Positions 6,124-15,042 are shown, counted from the first letter of the stretch. The stretch: 42,200 bases of DNA from Candidatus Saccharimonadota bacterium (GCA_017432225.1 JAFRJN010000004.1:1-42200), one strand, 5' to 3'. Made by a program: numbers and translations. The notes: generated by a model from the letters alone, not told the origin.

Positions 6124-8475
6124 TTACAACTCACCCCAATTGTCGCCAATCGTAACATCGACGGCTAATTTGATTTTGAGTTCGGGGGCGACCTGTTCCA
6201 TTTCTTGCTTCAAGATCTTGGTGATTGCGGTGGTTTCGGAGTCGTCGCATTCGACAATTAATGAGTCGTGGACTTGCATGATGAGGTTGGCGCCTTTTGG
6301 GAGTTTCTTACTAACGTTTATCATGGCACGTTTCATCAGGTCGGCTTCGGTGCCCTGAATCGGCATATTCTGGGCTGCGCGCTCGGCAGCACTACGGATA
6401 AGAAAGTTGGATGATTTGACATCTGGGGTCGGGCGGCGACGGCCGAAATAAGTCTCGACATAGCCTTCCTTTCTGGCTTTTTCGAGAGTGTTTTTCATGT
6501 AGTCCATCACCGGGGCGCGGAGCTTTTGATAATTGTCCATGAAATTTTTGGCTTCCACGTAATTCATCTTGGTGGCCTCGGCGAGACCGTTGACACTCAT
6601 GCCGTAAATAATGCCAAAATTAATAGCTTTGGCGGCGCGGCGCTGGTCTTTAGTCACTTGGTCAATGGGGACGCGGAAAGCCTCGGAAGCAGTCTTGGTA
6701 TGGATGTCGATGTCGCGGTTGAAATCGTCGATGAGATTTTGGTCGTTTGCGAGGACGGCGGCGAGGCGGAGCTCAAACTGAGAATAGTCGGCGGAAACGA
6801 GCTTTCTTCCCTCTGGGGCGATGAAGCCGGTGCGGATGCGTTTGCCTTCATCGGTGCGGACAGGGATATTCTGAAGATTGGGGTCTTTAGAGCTCAAGCG
6901 TCCGGTGGCGGTGACGTTTTGAGTGAAAGTGGTGTGGATGCGGCCGTCTTTATCGGCTAATTCTGGCATCGGGATAATGTAGGTGTTTAAGAGTTTGCTC
7001 GCTTCGCGGTATTTGATGATTTCGGCGATGACGGGATGAGAGGATTTTAGCTTGTCTAATTCTTTTGCACCGGTTGAGTAACCACGAGTGGTCTTTTTGA
7101 TGCCCTTGACTGGAAGCCCCAAATCGGTAAATAACACTTCTGAAAGCTGGATGGGGGAGTTGAGATTAAAAACTTTGCCGACCAAGCTATAAATTTTTTG
7201 TTCAAGATTTTTGATCTCTTCTTCGTATTCGGATTTGAGCTCGGCGAAGTAGACGCGGTCGATAAGCATGCCGGTTTTTTCCATTTGATATAAAACCGGG
7301 ATTAGTGGCAAGTCAAAATCGGTATATATATTATATAGCCTGGGATACTTTTGAAATTCGGCGAACTGGCGCTGGTATTCTTGGTTTGTATCGATAAGAG
7401 GCGGAAGGGGCTCCCGAGAGAGGGGATCGAGGAGGAAGGCGGCTTGGCCGAGGTCCCAGAAGGGAGCGCCGTGCTCGATTTTAGTAGCGGTAGCAGGGTC
7501 GGCGTGCATCAATTCTTTGATATTTATATTTATTATTAAATCATTAGGAATTTTTATATTAGTTTTTTCTATTTTTGTGTTATCTTTTTTAAAATCAAAA
7601 TCGTCATCAATTTTTCTGATTAAAGAGTTGAATTCTAATTTCTTCAAACCTTTTATGACGCTTTCCTTATCAAATTTGAAATCAGGGATGTCTTTGAGCT
7701 TGACGGGAGCGTCAAACATGATTTGAGCAAGCTTTTTGGAAAGGTAGGCGCTGTCTTTCCCTGCTTCTAGCTTGGCTTTGGTAGAGCCTTTGATTTCGTC
7801 GAGGTGGTCGTAGATACCATCTAAAGTCTGGTAATCGTTTAGGAGCTTCGCAGCGGTCTTTTCGCCGATGCCGGGGACGCCGGGGATGTTGTCCGAAGAG
7901 TCGCCTTTTAGCGATTTGAGGTCGAGGAATTGGGATTTTTTGATGCCGTATTTTGCTTCGATTTCTCCCACGTCGATTTTTTCAATATTGGTGAAGCCTT
8001 TTAATATCCGCCACATGTGGGTGTTTTCGTCGACGATTTGGAGCATGTCGAGATCGGATGAAATGATGTAGGTTTCGTAATCGCATTTGCCATCCGAGCC
8101 TAGATGTTCGTCGGCTTGGCGCGATAATGTACCGATGATGTCGTCGGCCTCGTAATCGTCTAGCTCGACGAAGGTCCAGCCGAGGTCACTGATTAGCTCT
8201 TTTAAAAGCGGGATTTGGGTGTAAAAATCGTCACCTGGCTTGATGCGGCCGGCTTTGTAATCTTGATACAGGGCCTTCCTTTTGGAAGTGGAAGTCTTGG
8301 AGTCCCAAGCTACCACGACTTTGGTGGGGTTTAATTTCTTGACAATTTCCATGGCGATGGCGGCAAAGCCGTAGACGCCGCCAGTGGGGGTGCCGTCCGA
8401 TAGGCTCAAGGCACCCATGGCGTAGTAGCCACGATAAAAGACAGATTTACCATCGATTAAAACTAGCCGGTTCAT
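6124..8475 (-). CDS. polA: DNA polymerase I
   Basis: 783 residues. It fills gaps and removes primers during replication and repair. Residues 1-290 are the 5'-3' nuclease domain (LVLIDGKSVFYRGYYAM, DDYEADDIIGTL, GDSSDNIPGVPGIGEKTAAKLL). The following 100 residues hold no recognisable 3'-5' exonuclease motifs, so proofreading is probably absent. The polymerase domain has motif A DYSQFELR (563-570), motif B RRAAKAINFGIIYG (612-625) and motif C QVHDSLIVE (734-742). The F in motif B is the usual dNTP-selecting residue. The ATG lies 6 nt after TATACT, so the mRNA is probably leaderless. Confidence 0.97.
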   Translation of the reverse strand: MNRLVLIDGKSVFYRGYYAMGALSLSDGTPTGGVYGFAAIAMEIVKKLNPTKVVVAWDSKTSTSKRKALYQDYKAGRIKPGDDFYTQIPLLKELISDLGWTFVELDDYEADDIIGTLSRQADEHLGSDGKCDYETYIISSDLDMLQIVDENTHMWRILKGFTNIEKIDVGEIEAKYGIKKSQFLDLKSLKGDSSDNIPGVPGIGEKTAAKLLNDYQTLDGIYDHLDEIKGSTKAKLEAGKDSAYLSKKLAQIMFDAPVKLKDIPDFKFDKESVIKGLKKLEFNSLIRKIDDDFDFKKDNTKIEKTNIKIPNDLIININIKELMHADPATATKIEHGAPFWDLGQAAFLLDPLSREPLPPLIDTNQEYQRQFAEFQKYPRLYNIYTDFDLPLIPVLYQMEKTGMLIDRVYFAELKSEYEEEIKNLEQKIYSLVGKVFNLNSPIQLSEVLFTDLGLPVKGIKKTTRGYSTGAKELDKLKSSHPVIAEIIKYREASKLLNTYIIPMPELADKDGRIHTTFTQNVTATGRLSSKDPNLQNIPVRTDEGKRIRTGFIAPEGRKLVSADYSQFELRLAAVLANDQNLIDDFNRDIDIHTKTASEAFRVPIDQVTKDQRRAAKAINFGIIYGMSVNGLAEATKMNYVEAKNFMDNYQKLRAPVMDYMKNTLEKARKEGYVETYFGRRRPTPDVKSSNFLIRSAAERAAQNMPIQGTEADLMKRAMINVSKKLPKGANLIMQVHDSLIVECDDSETTAITKILKQEMEQVAPELKIKLAVDVTIGDNWGEL

Positions 8476-8481
8476 AATAAT

Positions 8482-8490
8482 AGTATAGCA
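8482..8490 (-). promoter_or_regulatory. Leaderless-type promoter of polA
   Basis: TGCTATACT on the minus strand (hexamer 8482-8487), then exactly 6 nt, then ATG. No Shine-Dalgarno sequence is present. Confidence 0.65.
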
Positions 8491-8534
8491 CAGATGAGAA
8501 GGATTGTAATTATCTGGAACCTATGCGGCTTATG

Positions 8535-9110
8535 CTAATATTCGTGGTTGATGGGGGCGAGGCGGTCCCAATAGGTGTTGGTGAGATACATGATGTCGGA
8601 GAGAGTTTGGTTTAGTTTGTCTTCGGGAAAACCGGCATGACCCCACGCAAAAATCACTTCAGTGATTTCGCTGGCGTAGACCTTGAAAATCTTTTGAGAT
8701 TTTTGCGGAAGTCTCAAAGTGCCTATAATTTTACTTTCTAACTTCCCTACCATTTTGACGATAATTTCGCGGTTGTCAAACTTAATAAACATTTTAAAAA
8801 TCTTTTTGTTCCGCAAAACAAACAGCAACATTTCTAAATAAAGAGATTTGAGATGAACGGTTTTCTGGTGAAGCTTTTTCTTGATGGCGGACGAAAAAGA
8901 GCTCAAGATGTATCTTTCGTAGTCTGGGATAATTTCTTTGACGGCGTGATGATGAACATAAATCGTAGAGCGCGAGAGTTTGGCTTTTTTGGCAATCTTT
9001 TTAGTCGTAATATCGCTGTTGCAAACAAAAATATCCAAAATTAAATTTTCGTTTCTAAAAAATCGGCGATCCTTTAGACGTCTGCCGAAAGAGACCTTGT
9101 TTTTAACCAT
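8535..9110 (-). CDS. TetR-like transcriptional regulator
   Basis: 191 residues. About residues 20-65 form a TetR-type helix-turn-helix: NENLILDIFVCN, then TTKKIAKKAKLSRSTIYVHH, followed by a C-terminal all-helical region with no recognised ligand pocket. Usual TetR length is about 190-200. It would bind DNA as a dimer and repress a nearby target, possibly itself or the APH-type kinase immediately upstream, whose stop codon is 16 nt away. The ATG lies 6 nt after TATAAT (9117-9122), so it appears leaderless. The family call rests on the HTH only. Confidence 0.6.
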   Translation of the reverse strand: MVKNKVSFGRRLKDRRFFRNENLILDIFVCNSDITTKKIAKKAKLSRSTIYVHHHAVKEIIPDYERYILSSFSSAIKKKLHQKTVHLKSLYLEMLLFVLRNKKIFKMFIKFDNREIIVKMVGKLESKIIGTLRLPQKSQKIFKVYASEITEVIFAWGHAGFPEDKLNQTLSDIMYLTNTYWDRLAPINHEY

Positions 9111-9116
9111 ATATAT

Positions 9117-9122
9117 ATTATA
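9117..9122 (-). promoter_or_regulatory. Leaderless-type -10 of the TetR-like gene
   Basis: TATAAT at 9117-9122, 6 nt before the ATG at 9110; no Shine-Dalgarno sequence. Confidence 0.55.
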
Positions 9123-9125
9123 TCA

Positions 9126-9938
9126 TTAAAGTTGGTTTAAATTGATTTCGGGGAAATTGGTGCGGATGTGCTCGGCGTAGCCGGCGTCGATATGCTTCCA
9201 GGCGGTCTTCATGCGGTCTACCTCCGAAGTGTCAACAAACTGGGCGAGAAATTCTTTTTCAAACTCTTTGGGAACGGGGCGTGACAGCATACGGGCGGTA
9301 TCCATTTGGGGATTGCCAAGCCCAGCAAAGCAAAAATCAATTACACCGACAACTTTATCATTTTCATCTAGAAGGATGTTGCCAAGATTGAGATCGCCGT
9401 GGACAAGCTTGTTTTCTTCGGTTTTTTTGATGTACTCGTGATCTTTATCGATGTGATTTTTGTAGTGTTCATGATCTAGCTCATAGAGAAACTCGGAAAG
9501 TGGCATCTGGACTTCTTTGGGTGCGCCGCGGAGGTCGATACCGGAGAACTCTTTGATAAATTTGGCGGCATCGTAAGCTACGCCGGTAAGCGCGGTATGA
9601 CTCAAGTGATAAATGCGGTCGCCCAGGGTATAGCCTTCGATTTTTTGGTGAACAGAAAAAGGACGCTTCTTTTCGTCATAATGGAGCTCCATCTGCGGAG
9701 TATAAAAACTGGTCTTGCCCTCCACGAAATTACAGACAGCGGCGTCTTTGACGATCATCTTGGACCAAAAAGGATTGCGCGGAAAGCGGAAGAAATAACT
9801 TTTTTCATTGGTAGTGACCTCAATAACGATATTAGTCCAGCCGGTCAGAATATGTTTAGTCTTTAAAACTTGACGACCCTTCATGGTGTCTTTGATAATT
9901 GTGTCTAACGGGTCATTTGTCGTAAAAAAATTACGCAT
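9126..9938 (-). CDS. APH-family phosphotransferase (aminoglycoside/choline kinase-like)
   Basis: 270 residues with the eukaryotic-like kinase fold of the APH family. The catalytic loop HGDLNLGNILLD is at 180-191 and the metal-binding aspartate at 201 (VIDFCFAG). N-terminal strands end in YFFRFPR, near the usual ATP-binding lysine region, though the lysine is not obvious. The substrate could be a small alcohol, amine or sugar; drug resistance should not be assumed. The start is placed at 9938, not 9956, because the six extra codons are the -10 element itself. Next gene downstream is the TetR-like regulator. Confidence 0.7.
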   Translation of the reverse strand: MRNFFTTNDPLDTIIKDTMKGRQVLKTKHILTGWTNIVIEVTTNEKSYFFRFPRNPFWSKMIVKDAAVCNFVEGKTSFYTPQMELHYDEKKRPFSVHQKIEGYTLGDRIYHLSHTALTGVAYDAAKFIKEFSGIDLRGAPKEVQMPLSEFLYELDHEHYKNHIDKDHEYIKKTEENKLVHGDLNLGNILLDENDKVVGVIDFCFAGLGNPQMDTARMLSRPVPKEFEKEFLAQFVDTSEVDRMKTAWKHIDAGYAEHIRTNFPEINLNQL

Positions 9939-9944
9939 GTATAT

Positions 9945-9964
9945 ATTATAGCACATGATATAAT
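9945..9964. promoter_or_regulatory. Overlapping divergent leaderless promoters
   Basis: Minus strand: TGTGCTATAAT (hexamer 9945-9950), 6 nt before the APH-type kinase ATG. Plus strand: TATAAT (9959-9964), 7 nt before the ATG at 9972. The two -10 elements are 8 nt apart, so polymerases on the two genes should exclude each other. Confidence 0.65.
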
Positions 9965-9971
9965 AGATGGT

Positions 9972-10538
9972 ATGGATAATGTAAAAATACTAGCAATTGT
10001 GGGGATGAGTGGGAGCGGAAAGTCGGTAGTGGTGGATTATTTGACTGAAAAAGGATATCCGAAAGTATACTTCGGTGGGATGATTTATAAAGAAATGGAG
10101 AAACGAGGGATTGCCCGCACCGAGGATGGCGAAAGTGAAAAAAAGTTCCGCGAGGAAATCCGAGAGACCGAAGGTAAAGATTGGGTGGTGAGACAAGTGA
10201 TCAATGAGACGCGCGACTTGATTTCGGCGGGACAAAAGAGGATCGTGCTAGATGGGGTGTATTCTTGGACGGAATATTGTTTGCTCAAACATGAGTTTCC
10301 GAAGGCTTTGACCTTTATTGCGGTGGTAGTAGATAAACAACTGCGATATGATCGGGTGGCAGTGAGGCCGGGGCGCTCCTTTGATGCGGCGGCAATTCGC
10401 GAGAGAGACCGCAGCGAGATTGAGAACTTGGAAAAAGGTGGGCCGATTGCGGCGGCAGACTATTACATTCTCAATAATGGCTCGATAGAAGATTGCACTA
10501 ATAGGTTAGATCAAATTTTGAAAGAAATTGAATTTTAG
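9972..10538 (+). CDS. P-loop small-molecule kinase (nucleotide or dephospho-CoA kinase-like)
   Basis: 188 residues. Walker A GMSGSGKS at 11-18. The layout (P-loop, YFGGMIYKEME substrate helix, RIVLDGVYSWTEY strand, RVAVRPGRSFDAAAIRERDR lid-like segment) follows the AAA_18/dephospho-CoA kinase and dNMP kinase group. The substrate cannot be fixed. It faces the zeta-like kinase and overlaps its 3' end by 41 bp, so the two transcripts are complementary at their ends. No Shine-Dalgarno sequence precedes the start. Confidence 0.6.
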   Translation: MDNVKILAIVGMSGSGKSVVVDYLTEKGYPKVYFGGMIYKEMEKRGIARTEDGESEKKFREEIRETEGKDWVVRQVINETRDLISAGQKRIVLDGVYSWTEYCLLKHEFPKALTFIAVVVDKQLRYDRVAVRPGRSFDAAAIRERDRSEIENLEKGGPIAAADYYILNNGSIEDCTNRLDQILKEIEF

Positions 10539-11313
10539 CTTCCCTGCGCTCGTCATCGTCATTTTTTGGTAAATCGGTCCGGTCTGAATATTCGTTGAAA
10601 ATAGCGACTGAATCTTTGATTTTTCCATCATAAATCGGCTCTAGGTCATACACACTCCAGAGGACGATATGGAGATCTGGCATATTTTTGGCATAGAATT
10701 CGATGGCCTTCTTGGTGGCGCGGATAAACTCTTTTTCGGTTTCTTTGCTGTGGCGCCAACCGCGATCTTTTAAGAAATATTCGGTAACGGTAGGGCTAGT
10801 TGCAATCATGAGAAGTAAACTCTGATAGTTATTTTCTTTTAACATTTTGATGAGAATTTGCTCAACTGCGGGGTCTAGAAGGGTGACGTCTAAAATGATA
10901 TCGTAGCCCTCTTTTACGAGAGTGTTCAGGGTGAGGAACATCATAATAGTACTAAATTCGTCGGTGTTTCTTCTAAGATTTTCTCCTCCGTATTCGTTTT
11001 TGATTTCTTCTTTGAATGGGTGATAGTCAACAAATCTGCGGGCGGCGACTAATACTGGATTTAACTTTTGGACTTCGCAATACTTCTCGACGGCGGGGAG
11101 GATTTGCGAGGTCTTACCCGAGCCCGAAAGACCGGCGATGCGGATAAATTGTCTATTTTTAGTTCTGTCTTTGGTAAAATCTCGAACAACTTTTTTTAGA
11201 ATTTTGGGGTAATCTTCTAAACTCACCTGCCACTCTTCTTTAACTGGGCTCGGCCAGTGAGATTTCATGTAGCTAATTACTTGGGCTAATTCTTGGTGAT
11301 TACTTTCAGGCAT
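10498..11313 (-). CDS. Zeta-toxin-like P-loop kinase
   Basis: 271 residues. Walker A GLSGSGKT at 61-68, followed by a zeta/chloramphenicol-phosphotransferase-like layout (RRFVDYHPFKEEIKNEYGG, then DIILDVTLLDP as the Walker B-like strand). Classical zeta toxins phosphorylate UDP-N-acetylglucosamine, but no epsilon antitoxin is seen next to it, so a housekeeping kinase role is equally possible. Its start overlaps the end of the lipid kinase gene by 28 nt, making it the last gene of the rpoD operon. The Shine-Dalgarno sequence is weak (GAAAGAG). Confidence 0.5.
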   Translation of the reverse strand: MPESNHQELAQVISYMKSHWPSPVKEEWQVSLEDYPKILKKVVRDFTKDRTKNRQFIRIAGLSGSGKTSQILPAVEKYCEVQKLNPVLVAARRFVDYHPFKEEIKNEYGGENLRRNTDEFSTIMMFLTLNTLVKEGYDIILDVTLLDPAVEQILIKMLKENNYQSLLLMIATSPTVTEYFLKDRGWRHSKETEKEFIRATKKAIEFYAKNMPDLHIVLWSVYDLEPIYDGKIKDSVAIFNEYSDRTDLPKNDDDERREAKIQFLSKFDLTY

Positions 11314-12197
11314 TTTTTACTCTTTCTAACCTCAATGGTTCTAGTGTCTTTAAAAATTTGATACTCGCCTTCGGCTTGGAGCTCGACGGTAGCCTCGCCT
11401 TTAAACTCTAGTTTGTCGCCGGTGGTCTCGTCGCCTGGGGTGCGGAAAAGAATTGACCTCACCATAAGGACAAAAAGTCTCGGAAAACTGATGGTCTTTA
11501 GCGCCTTACTGCGGAAAATTTTTGGCCTTTTAAAATCTTCCCCGCCTTTCATGACACGGCACATGGATTTGCCACTAACGGCGGCATAATCAGAGGCTTT
11601 CTTTACGGTTTTTTGACCGTTGATGGTAAACTCGGGGAGAAAAATCTTCTTGTGGCGGTTTTTGAAATACCATTTGGCGAGTTCTAGATAAGAGCGCCAG
11701 GATGATTTGTGACCTTTCTGCATATATTTACGGAATTTCGGGGCGTCGAAGAGCTCGACGGCTTCGGCGGTCATGCCGATGGTAACATAACAAGTGGCGT
11801 AACGCCAAAAGTTGTTATCTACATATATTTCTAATGGATATAGTTTAGTTGGTTTTGAATTTAGATTTATATCTTTGAATTTCATTGTGCCAAGAGTTCT
11901 GGCAAGGTCGTTGAAATTGCCGTAAGGGAGGACGGCGAGACGCGCGTCCTTTTCTGATTCCAAAATCGCGTTGGCAGTGATGGCAGCGGTGGCGTCACCA
12001 CCGAGCGAGAGAACAATATCGCCGTTTTTCAAAACTTTGGCGAGACTTTTGACGTTATTTTCAAAACCGATTTTTTTGATAGTGTAATCAGCTAGATTGT
12101 AATCTTTGAATAATTCGGTTTTTTGGTCTAGAACATCTTTTTTGACACGTTTATAATTGGTAGAATTAGGGTTGTAGACGAGAACTAGGCGAGACAT
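11286..12197 (-). CDS. Diacylglycerol kinase-family lipid kinase
   Basis: 303 residues, the usual length of YegS/DagK proteins, which phosphorylate a lipid alcohol at the inner membrane face. The opening LVLVYNPNS, the nucleotide-binding loop GGDATAAI (66-73; GGDGT in most members) and LPYGNFNDLARTLG (LPxGTxND in most) identify the DAGK catalytic domain. The C-terminal beta domain is present. GGAG precedes the start, 2 nt after the pilin stop. The Gly-to-Ala change in GGDGT and loss of the Thr in GTxND are departures, so substrate or activity may differ. Confidence 0.8.
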   Translation of the reverse strand: MSRLVLVYNPNSTNYKRVKKDVLDQKTELFKDYNLADYTIKKIGFENNVKSLAKVLKNGDIVLSLGGDATAAITANAILESEKDARLAVLPYGNFNDLARTLGTMKFKDINLNSKPTKLYPLEIYVDNNFWRYATCYVTIGMTAEAVELFDAPKFRKYMQKGHKSSWRSYLELAKWYFKNRHKKIFLPEFTINGQKTVKKASDYAAVSGKSMCRVMKGGEDFKRPKIFRSKALKTISFPRLFVLMVRSILFRTPGDETTGDKLEFKGEATVELQAEGEYQIFKDTRTIEVRKSKKCLKVITKN

Positions 12198-12199
12198 CT

Positions 12200-12949
12200 T
12201 TAGGCTCCGATAGAGGCGATAATGGTAGGGACTAGACTAGTGCTGGTACTATTGGTGGTTGGGTTGAAATTTGGGAGCAGCCAGTTTAAGAGTGCGGCGA
12301 TTAAGACGTAGAGAATAATACCAATGACGATTTCAAAGAGGCGGCGCTTGGCCTTACGAGTCTGTTCTTCGTTGCCGCCGGCAGTGAGATATTGAAGGCC
12401 GACAACGACGATGCCGATAACGCCAAGAATGCCGACGAGAACGGACATGATGTTGACGACAAGGAGGACGACGCATTTGATGCCCTCGCCACCACCAGCC
12501 TCGGCGCCGGCGCAACCGGTTAAGATGGCGGCGTTAGCGCTATTGCTTGTTGAAGTGTCACCTGGAGAAGCAAAAGTTGGACCACTGTCGCTACTATCAC
12601 TACTGCTACTGGAGGAGCCACCACTAGCACCAGAATTAGTGTCAGACCCCGAATTCGAGCTGCTGTTATTATCAACATTTGTATAAGTTGTTTCACCGTT
12701 AACAGTACAAGTGGTGGTGAAACCACTACTACCGCCATTCGTTACATTAAAGCGTCCACCTTTAGCTTCGCAGGCTTTTTGAGCAGCCTCAAGCGAGCTC
12801 GTCGGCGAACTAGAGCTACTGCCACCACCAGCACCATCTTGGGTGTATAATGCGGACACCGGGACCGAATTAAAAGTGGCCGGGAGCAAAGTTAGCCCCA
12901 TTAAAAATGCTACGAATAGGCTGACGATTTTTTGTAGATGTTTTTTCAT
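12200..12949 (-). CDS. Secreted VirB2/TrbC-like pilin domain protein
   Basis: 249 residues. Signal peptide at about 1-33 (KKHLQKIVSLFVAFLMGLTL, cleavage near PVSA). Residues 35-140 are Gly/Ser-rich with one Cys pair (about 60-82). Residues 155-230 are two hydrophobic helices joined by GGNEEQTRKAKRRLFEI, the pattern of the T4SS pilin family in CPR bacteria (two membrane helices with a G..e..~kAk loop). It likely sits in the membrane with an exposed Ser-rich arm, possibly in attachment to a host cell or DNA uptake. AGGAGG precedes the ATG; it starts 7 nt after the rpoD stop, so it is co-transcribed with the sigma factor. Confidence 0.75.
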   Translation of the reverse strand: MKKHLQKIVSLFVAFLMGLTLLPATFNSVPVSALYTQDGAGGGSSSSSPTSSLEAAQKACEAKGGRFNVTNGGSSGFTTTCTVNGETTYTNVDNNSSSNSGSDTNSGASGGSSSSSSDSSDSGPTFASPGDTSTSNSANAAILTGCAGAEAGGGEGIKCVVLLVVNIMSVLVGILGVIGIVVVGLQYLTAGGNEEQTRKAKRRLFEIVIGIILYVLIAALLNWLLPNFNPTTNSTSTSLVPTIIASIGA

Positions 12950-12956
12950 TTTCCTC

Positions 12957-13928
12957 CTATCTTAAATATTCGTGTAATTTTTTGGTGTCTTTGTTTTTGC
13001 GAAGCTTGGAGAGAGCTTTGGCCTCGATCTGACGGATGCGCTCACGGGTGACATCAAATTCGGCGCCAACTTCTTCCAAAGTATGTGGGCGGCCGCCACC
13101 GATACCGAACCTCAACCTAATGATCTTTTGTTCCCTATCGGTGAGAGTGGAAATAATCTCGGAAAGCTGCTCTTTTAAAATCTGGTTGGCAGCGGAATCT
13201 TCTGGGGAAATGCGTTCTTCGTCTTCGACAAAATCGCCTAATACTGAATCCTCGTCGTCACCATCACGGCCGACGGAAGCGTCAAGTGAAGCAATGTCTT
13301 GCTTGATGCGCATGACATAGTCAACTTTGTCTGGCTCCATATGGAGCTCGGCGGCGATTTCTTCGGTGGTAGGCTCGCGATTTAGCTCGGAAGTGAGCTT
13401 ACGAGTAGTGCGGAGAACCTTGTTGATAGTCTCGACCATGTGAACTGGGATACGAATAGTGCGGGCCTGGTCGGCGATGGCGCGAGTAATAGCCTGACGC
13501 ACCCACCAAGTGGCATAGGTAGAAAACTTAAAGCCTTTGGCAGGGTCAAATTTCTCGACGGCCCTTAATAAGCCGGTGTTGCCCTCTTGGATGAGGTCGA
13601 GAAAATCAAGGCCGCGGCCGCCGTATCTTTTGGCGATAGAAACGACTAGGCGCATATTTGATTCGACCATCTTGTCTTTGGCCTTTTTGTCGCCTTTGAC
13701 GATGCGCTGGGCAAGGTCGGCCTCTTCCTCTGGTGTGAGAAGAGGAATTTTGCCAATTTCTCTTAAATATAATCTGACGGAATCGTCCGCAAAAGCATCG
13801 ACGTTCTCGGGAGTGATGGCGAGATCTTCATCGGAAAGCTCTTCCTCGTTTTCAATATCGCCTTCGCCTGGCTCATCAAACTCCAGCGCCAAGTCCTTTG
13901 CATTCAAAATATCATCTTTTTCGTCCAT
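12957..13928 (-). CDS. rpoD: Primary RNA polymerase sigma factor
   Basis: 323 residues. It directs RNA polymerase to -10/-35 promoters. Region 1.2 is [17 protein letters not shown]; region 2 includes [20 protein letters not shown] and [13 protein letters not shown] (-10 recognition and melting); region 3 follows; region 4 ends with [20 protein letters not shown] (-35 recognition). The acidic N-terminus is short and region 1.1 is not evident. The ATG lies 7 nt after TGGTATAAT, so this gene appears leaderless and heads the operon rpoD/pilin/lipid kinase/zeta-like kinase. Confidence 0.95.
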   Translation of the reverse strand: MDEKDDILNAKDLALEFDEPGEGDIENEEELSDEDLAITPENVDAFADDSVRLYLREIGKIPLLTPEEEADLAQRIVKGDKKAKDKMVESNMRLVVSIAKRYGGRGLDFLDLIQEGNTGLLRAVEKFDPAKGFKFSTYATWWVRQAITRAIADQARTIRIPVHMVETINKVLRTTRKLTSELNREPTTEEIAAELHMEPDKVDYVMRIKQDIASLDASVGRDGDDEDSVLGDFVEDEERISPEDSAANQILKEQLSEIISTLTDREQKIIRLRFGIGGGRPHTLEEVGAEFDVTRERIRQIEAKALSKLRKNKDTKKLHEYLR

Positions 13929-13935
13929 TGGTATT

Positions 13936-13944
13936 ATTATACCA
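13936..13944 (-). promoter_or_regulatory. Leaderless-type promoter of rpoD
   Basis: TGGTATAAT on the minus strand (hexamer 13936-13941), 7 nt before the ATG. Confidence 0.65.
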
Positions 13945-13974
13945 TAAAAATGTCACGTGGCGAGAATTTTGCAA

Positions 13975-14976
13975 TTAATCTTCGAGGAGTTTGCGGACCA
14001 GAGAGGTGATGAGGTCTTTTTCGGAAGGCTCGGACTCGGCAATTAACAGAGCTAAAGCGGTGAGGGCGCGGTCACTGATTTTGGTCTCGCCGTTTTTGGT
14101 GAGATGCTCGCCGTTCATGGTGAGAAAAACGATAAAGAGAAGGGCGCCGATACGCTTGTTGCCATCGTAAAAGGGGTGGTCTTTGATAATAAAGTAGAGG
14201 AGGTGGGAAGCCTTTTCGGAGACGGTCTTGTAGAGGTCTTCGCCGTCGTAACTCTGGTAAATATTCTCGAGGGAACCTCTGAAGGCGTCGCTTCGGGGTT
14301 TACCAAAGAGGTCGGAGCCGTGAACGGACCTCTTAAGGCCAGCGATGACATCGAGGCAAAGCTCGGGGGTGAGGATTTTTTCTTTCTTTTTGCTCTTGGT
14401 GTTGAGGCCGGAGAGATCGATAAAGCCGTTGTCATATTCTTCGAGAGTCTTAAAACTGGTGGAATATCTAGAGATAACCTCGAGGACGCCGTTGGCCTCG
14501 CCGGCATCGAGGGCTTGGCGAGTAATTAAGCGCCTCACGACGCCCATCATATCTTCGACATCTTTTAATCTTTTGCTGTCGAGAGATTTGAGTCTTCTTT
14601 CGTTGATGGCGACGCCTTTAGTCAGATAGTTATGAAGAACAGAGGTAGCCCAGATACGAAAATCGGTAGCTTTCTTGGAATTGACGCGGTAGCCGACAGA
14701 GATGATGGCGTCGAGGTTGTACAGATTAACCTCGCGCCGAACCTGGCGAGTGCCTTCTTGGCGAACCACGAAAGATTTTTTCGCGGTTCGTTTTTCATCT
14801 AATTCACCGTCTTCGTAGATACTTTTTAGATGATGAGCGATGTTCTGTTGTGTTGCACCAAATAGATCAGCAATCTGATTTTGCGTAGCCCAAATTGTTT
14901 CTTCTTCTGTGTCAACATTAAAGATAACCTCCCCTTCTGTTAATTTATAGATTTCTATCTGATTATTATCTGTCAT
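13975..14976 (-). CDS. RhuM-type DNA-binding domain fused to a Fic/Doc domain
   Basis: 333 residues. Residues 1-120 match the RhuM family: a winged helix-like TQNQIADLFGATQQNIAHHL, then VNLYNLDAIISVGYRVNS. Residues 200-333 are a Fic/Doc domain with the active-site loop HPFYDGNKRIGA (267-278). Fic proteins usually transfer AMP from ATP, and Doc phosphorylates EF-Tu. The GNK form lies between the AMP-transferring HPFxxGNGR and Doc HPFxDANKR loops, so the reaction is open. No partner antitoxin is adjacent; the DNA-binding domain may make it self-regulating. ATG follows TATAAT by 6 nt, and AGGGGT in that gap could also act as a ribosome binding site. Confidence 0.8.
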   Translation of the reverse strand: MTDNNQIEIYKLTEGEVIFNVDTEEETIWATQNQIADLFGATQQNIAHHLKSIYEDGELDEKRTAKKSFVVRQEGTRQVRREVNLYNLDAIISVGYRVNSKKATDFRIWATSVLHNYLTKGVAINERRLKSLDSKRLKDVEDMMGVVRRLITRQALDAGEANGVLEVISRYSTSFKTLEEYDNGFIDLSGLNTKSKKKEKILTPELCLDVIAGLKRSVHGSDLFGKPRSDAFRGSLENIYQSYDGEDLYKTVSEKASHLLYFIIKDHPFYDGNKRIGALLFIVFLTMNGEHLTKNGETKISDRALTALALLIAESEPSEKDLITSLVRKLLED

Positions 14977-14982
14977 ACCCCT

Positions 14983-14988
14983 ATTATA
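14983..14988 (-). promoter_or_regulatory. Leaderless-type -10 of the RhuM-Fic gene
   Basis: TATAAT at 14983-14988, 6 nt before the ATG at 14976. Confidence 0.6.
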
Positions 14989-15021
14989 ACATGAACCTAC
15001 AAATTTTATTTGTGAGTTGAG

Positions 15022-15042
15022 CTATTTGATTTTTTCAAATAG
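15022..15042. terminator. AT-rich hairpin downstream of ftsK
   Basis: CTATTTGA/TCAAATAG, 8 bp with a T5 loop, about 40 nt after the ftsK stop. No clear T-run follows on the minus strand, so terminator function is uncertain. Confidence 0.35.

Noticed and set aside
9126-9938. Aminoglycoside resistance gene
   Set aside because: Only the general APH kinase fold is supported; nothing shows a drug substrate.
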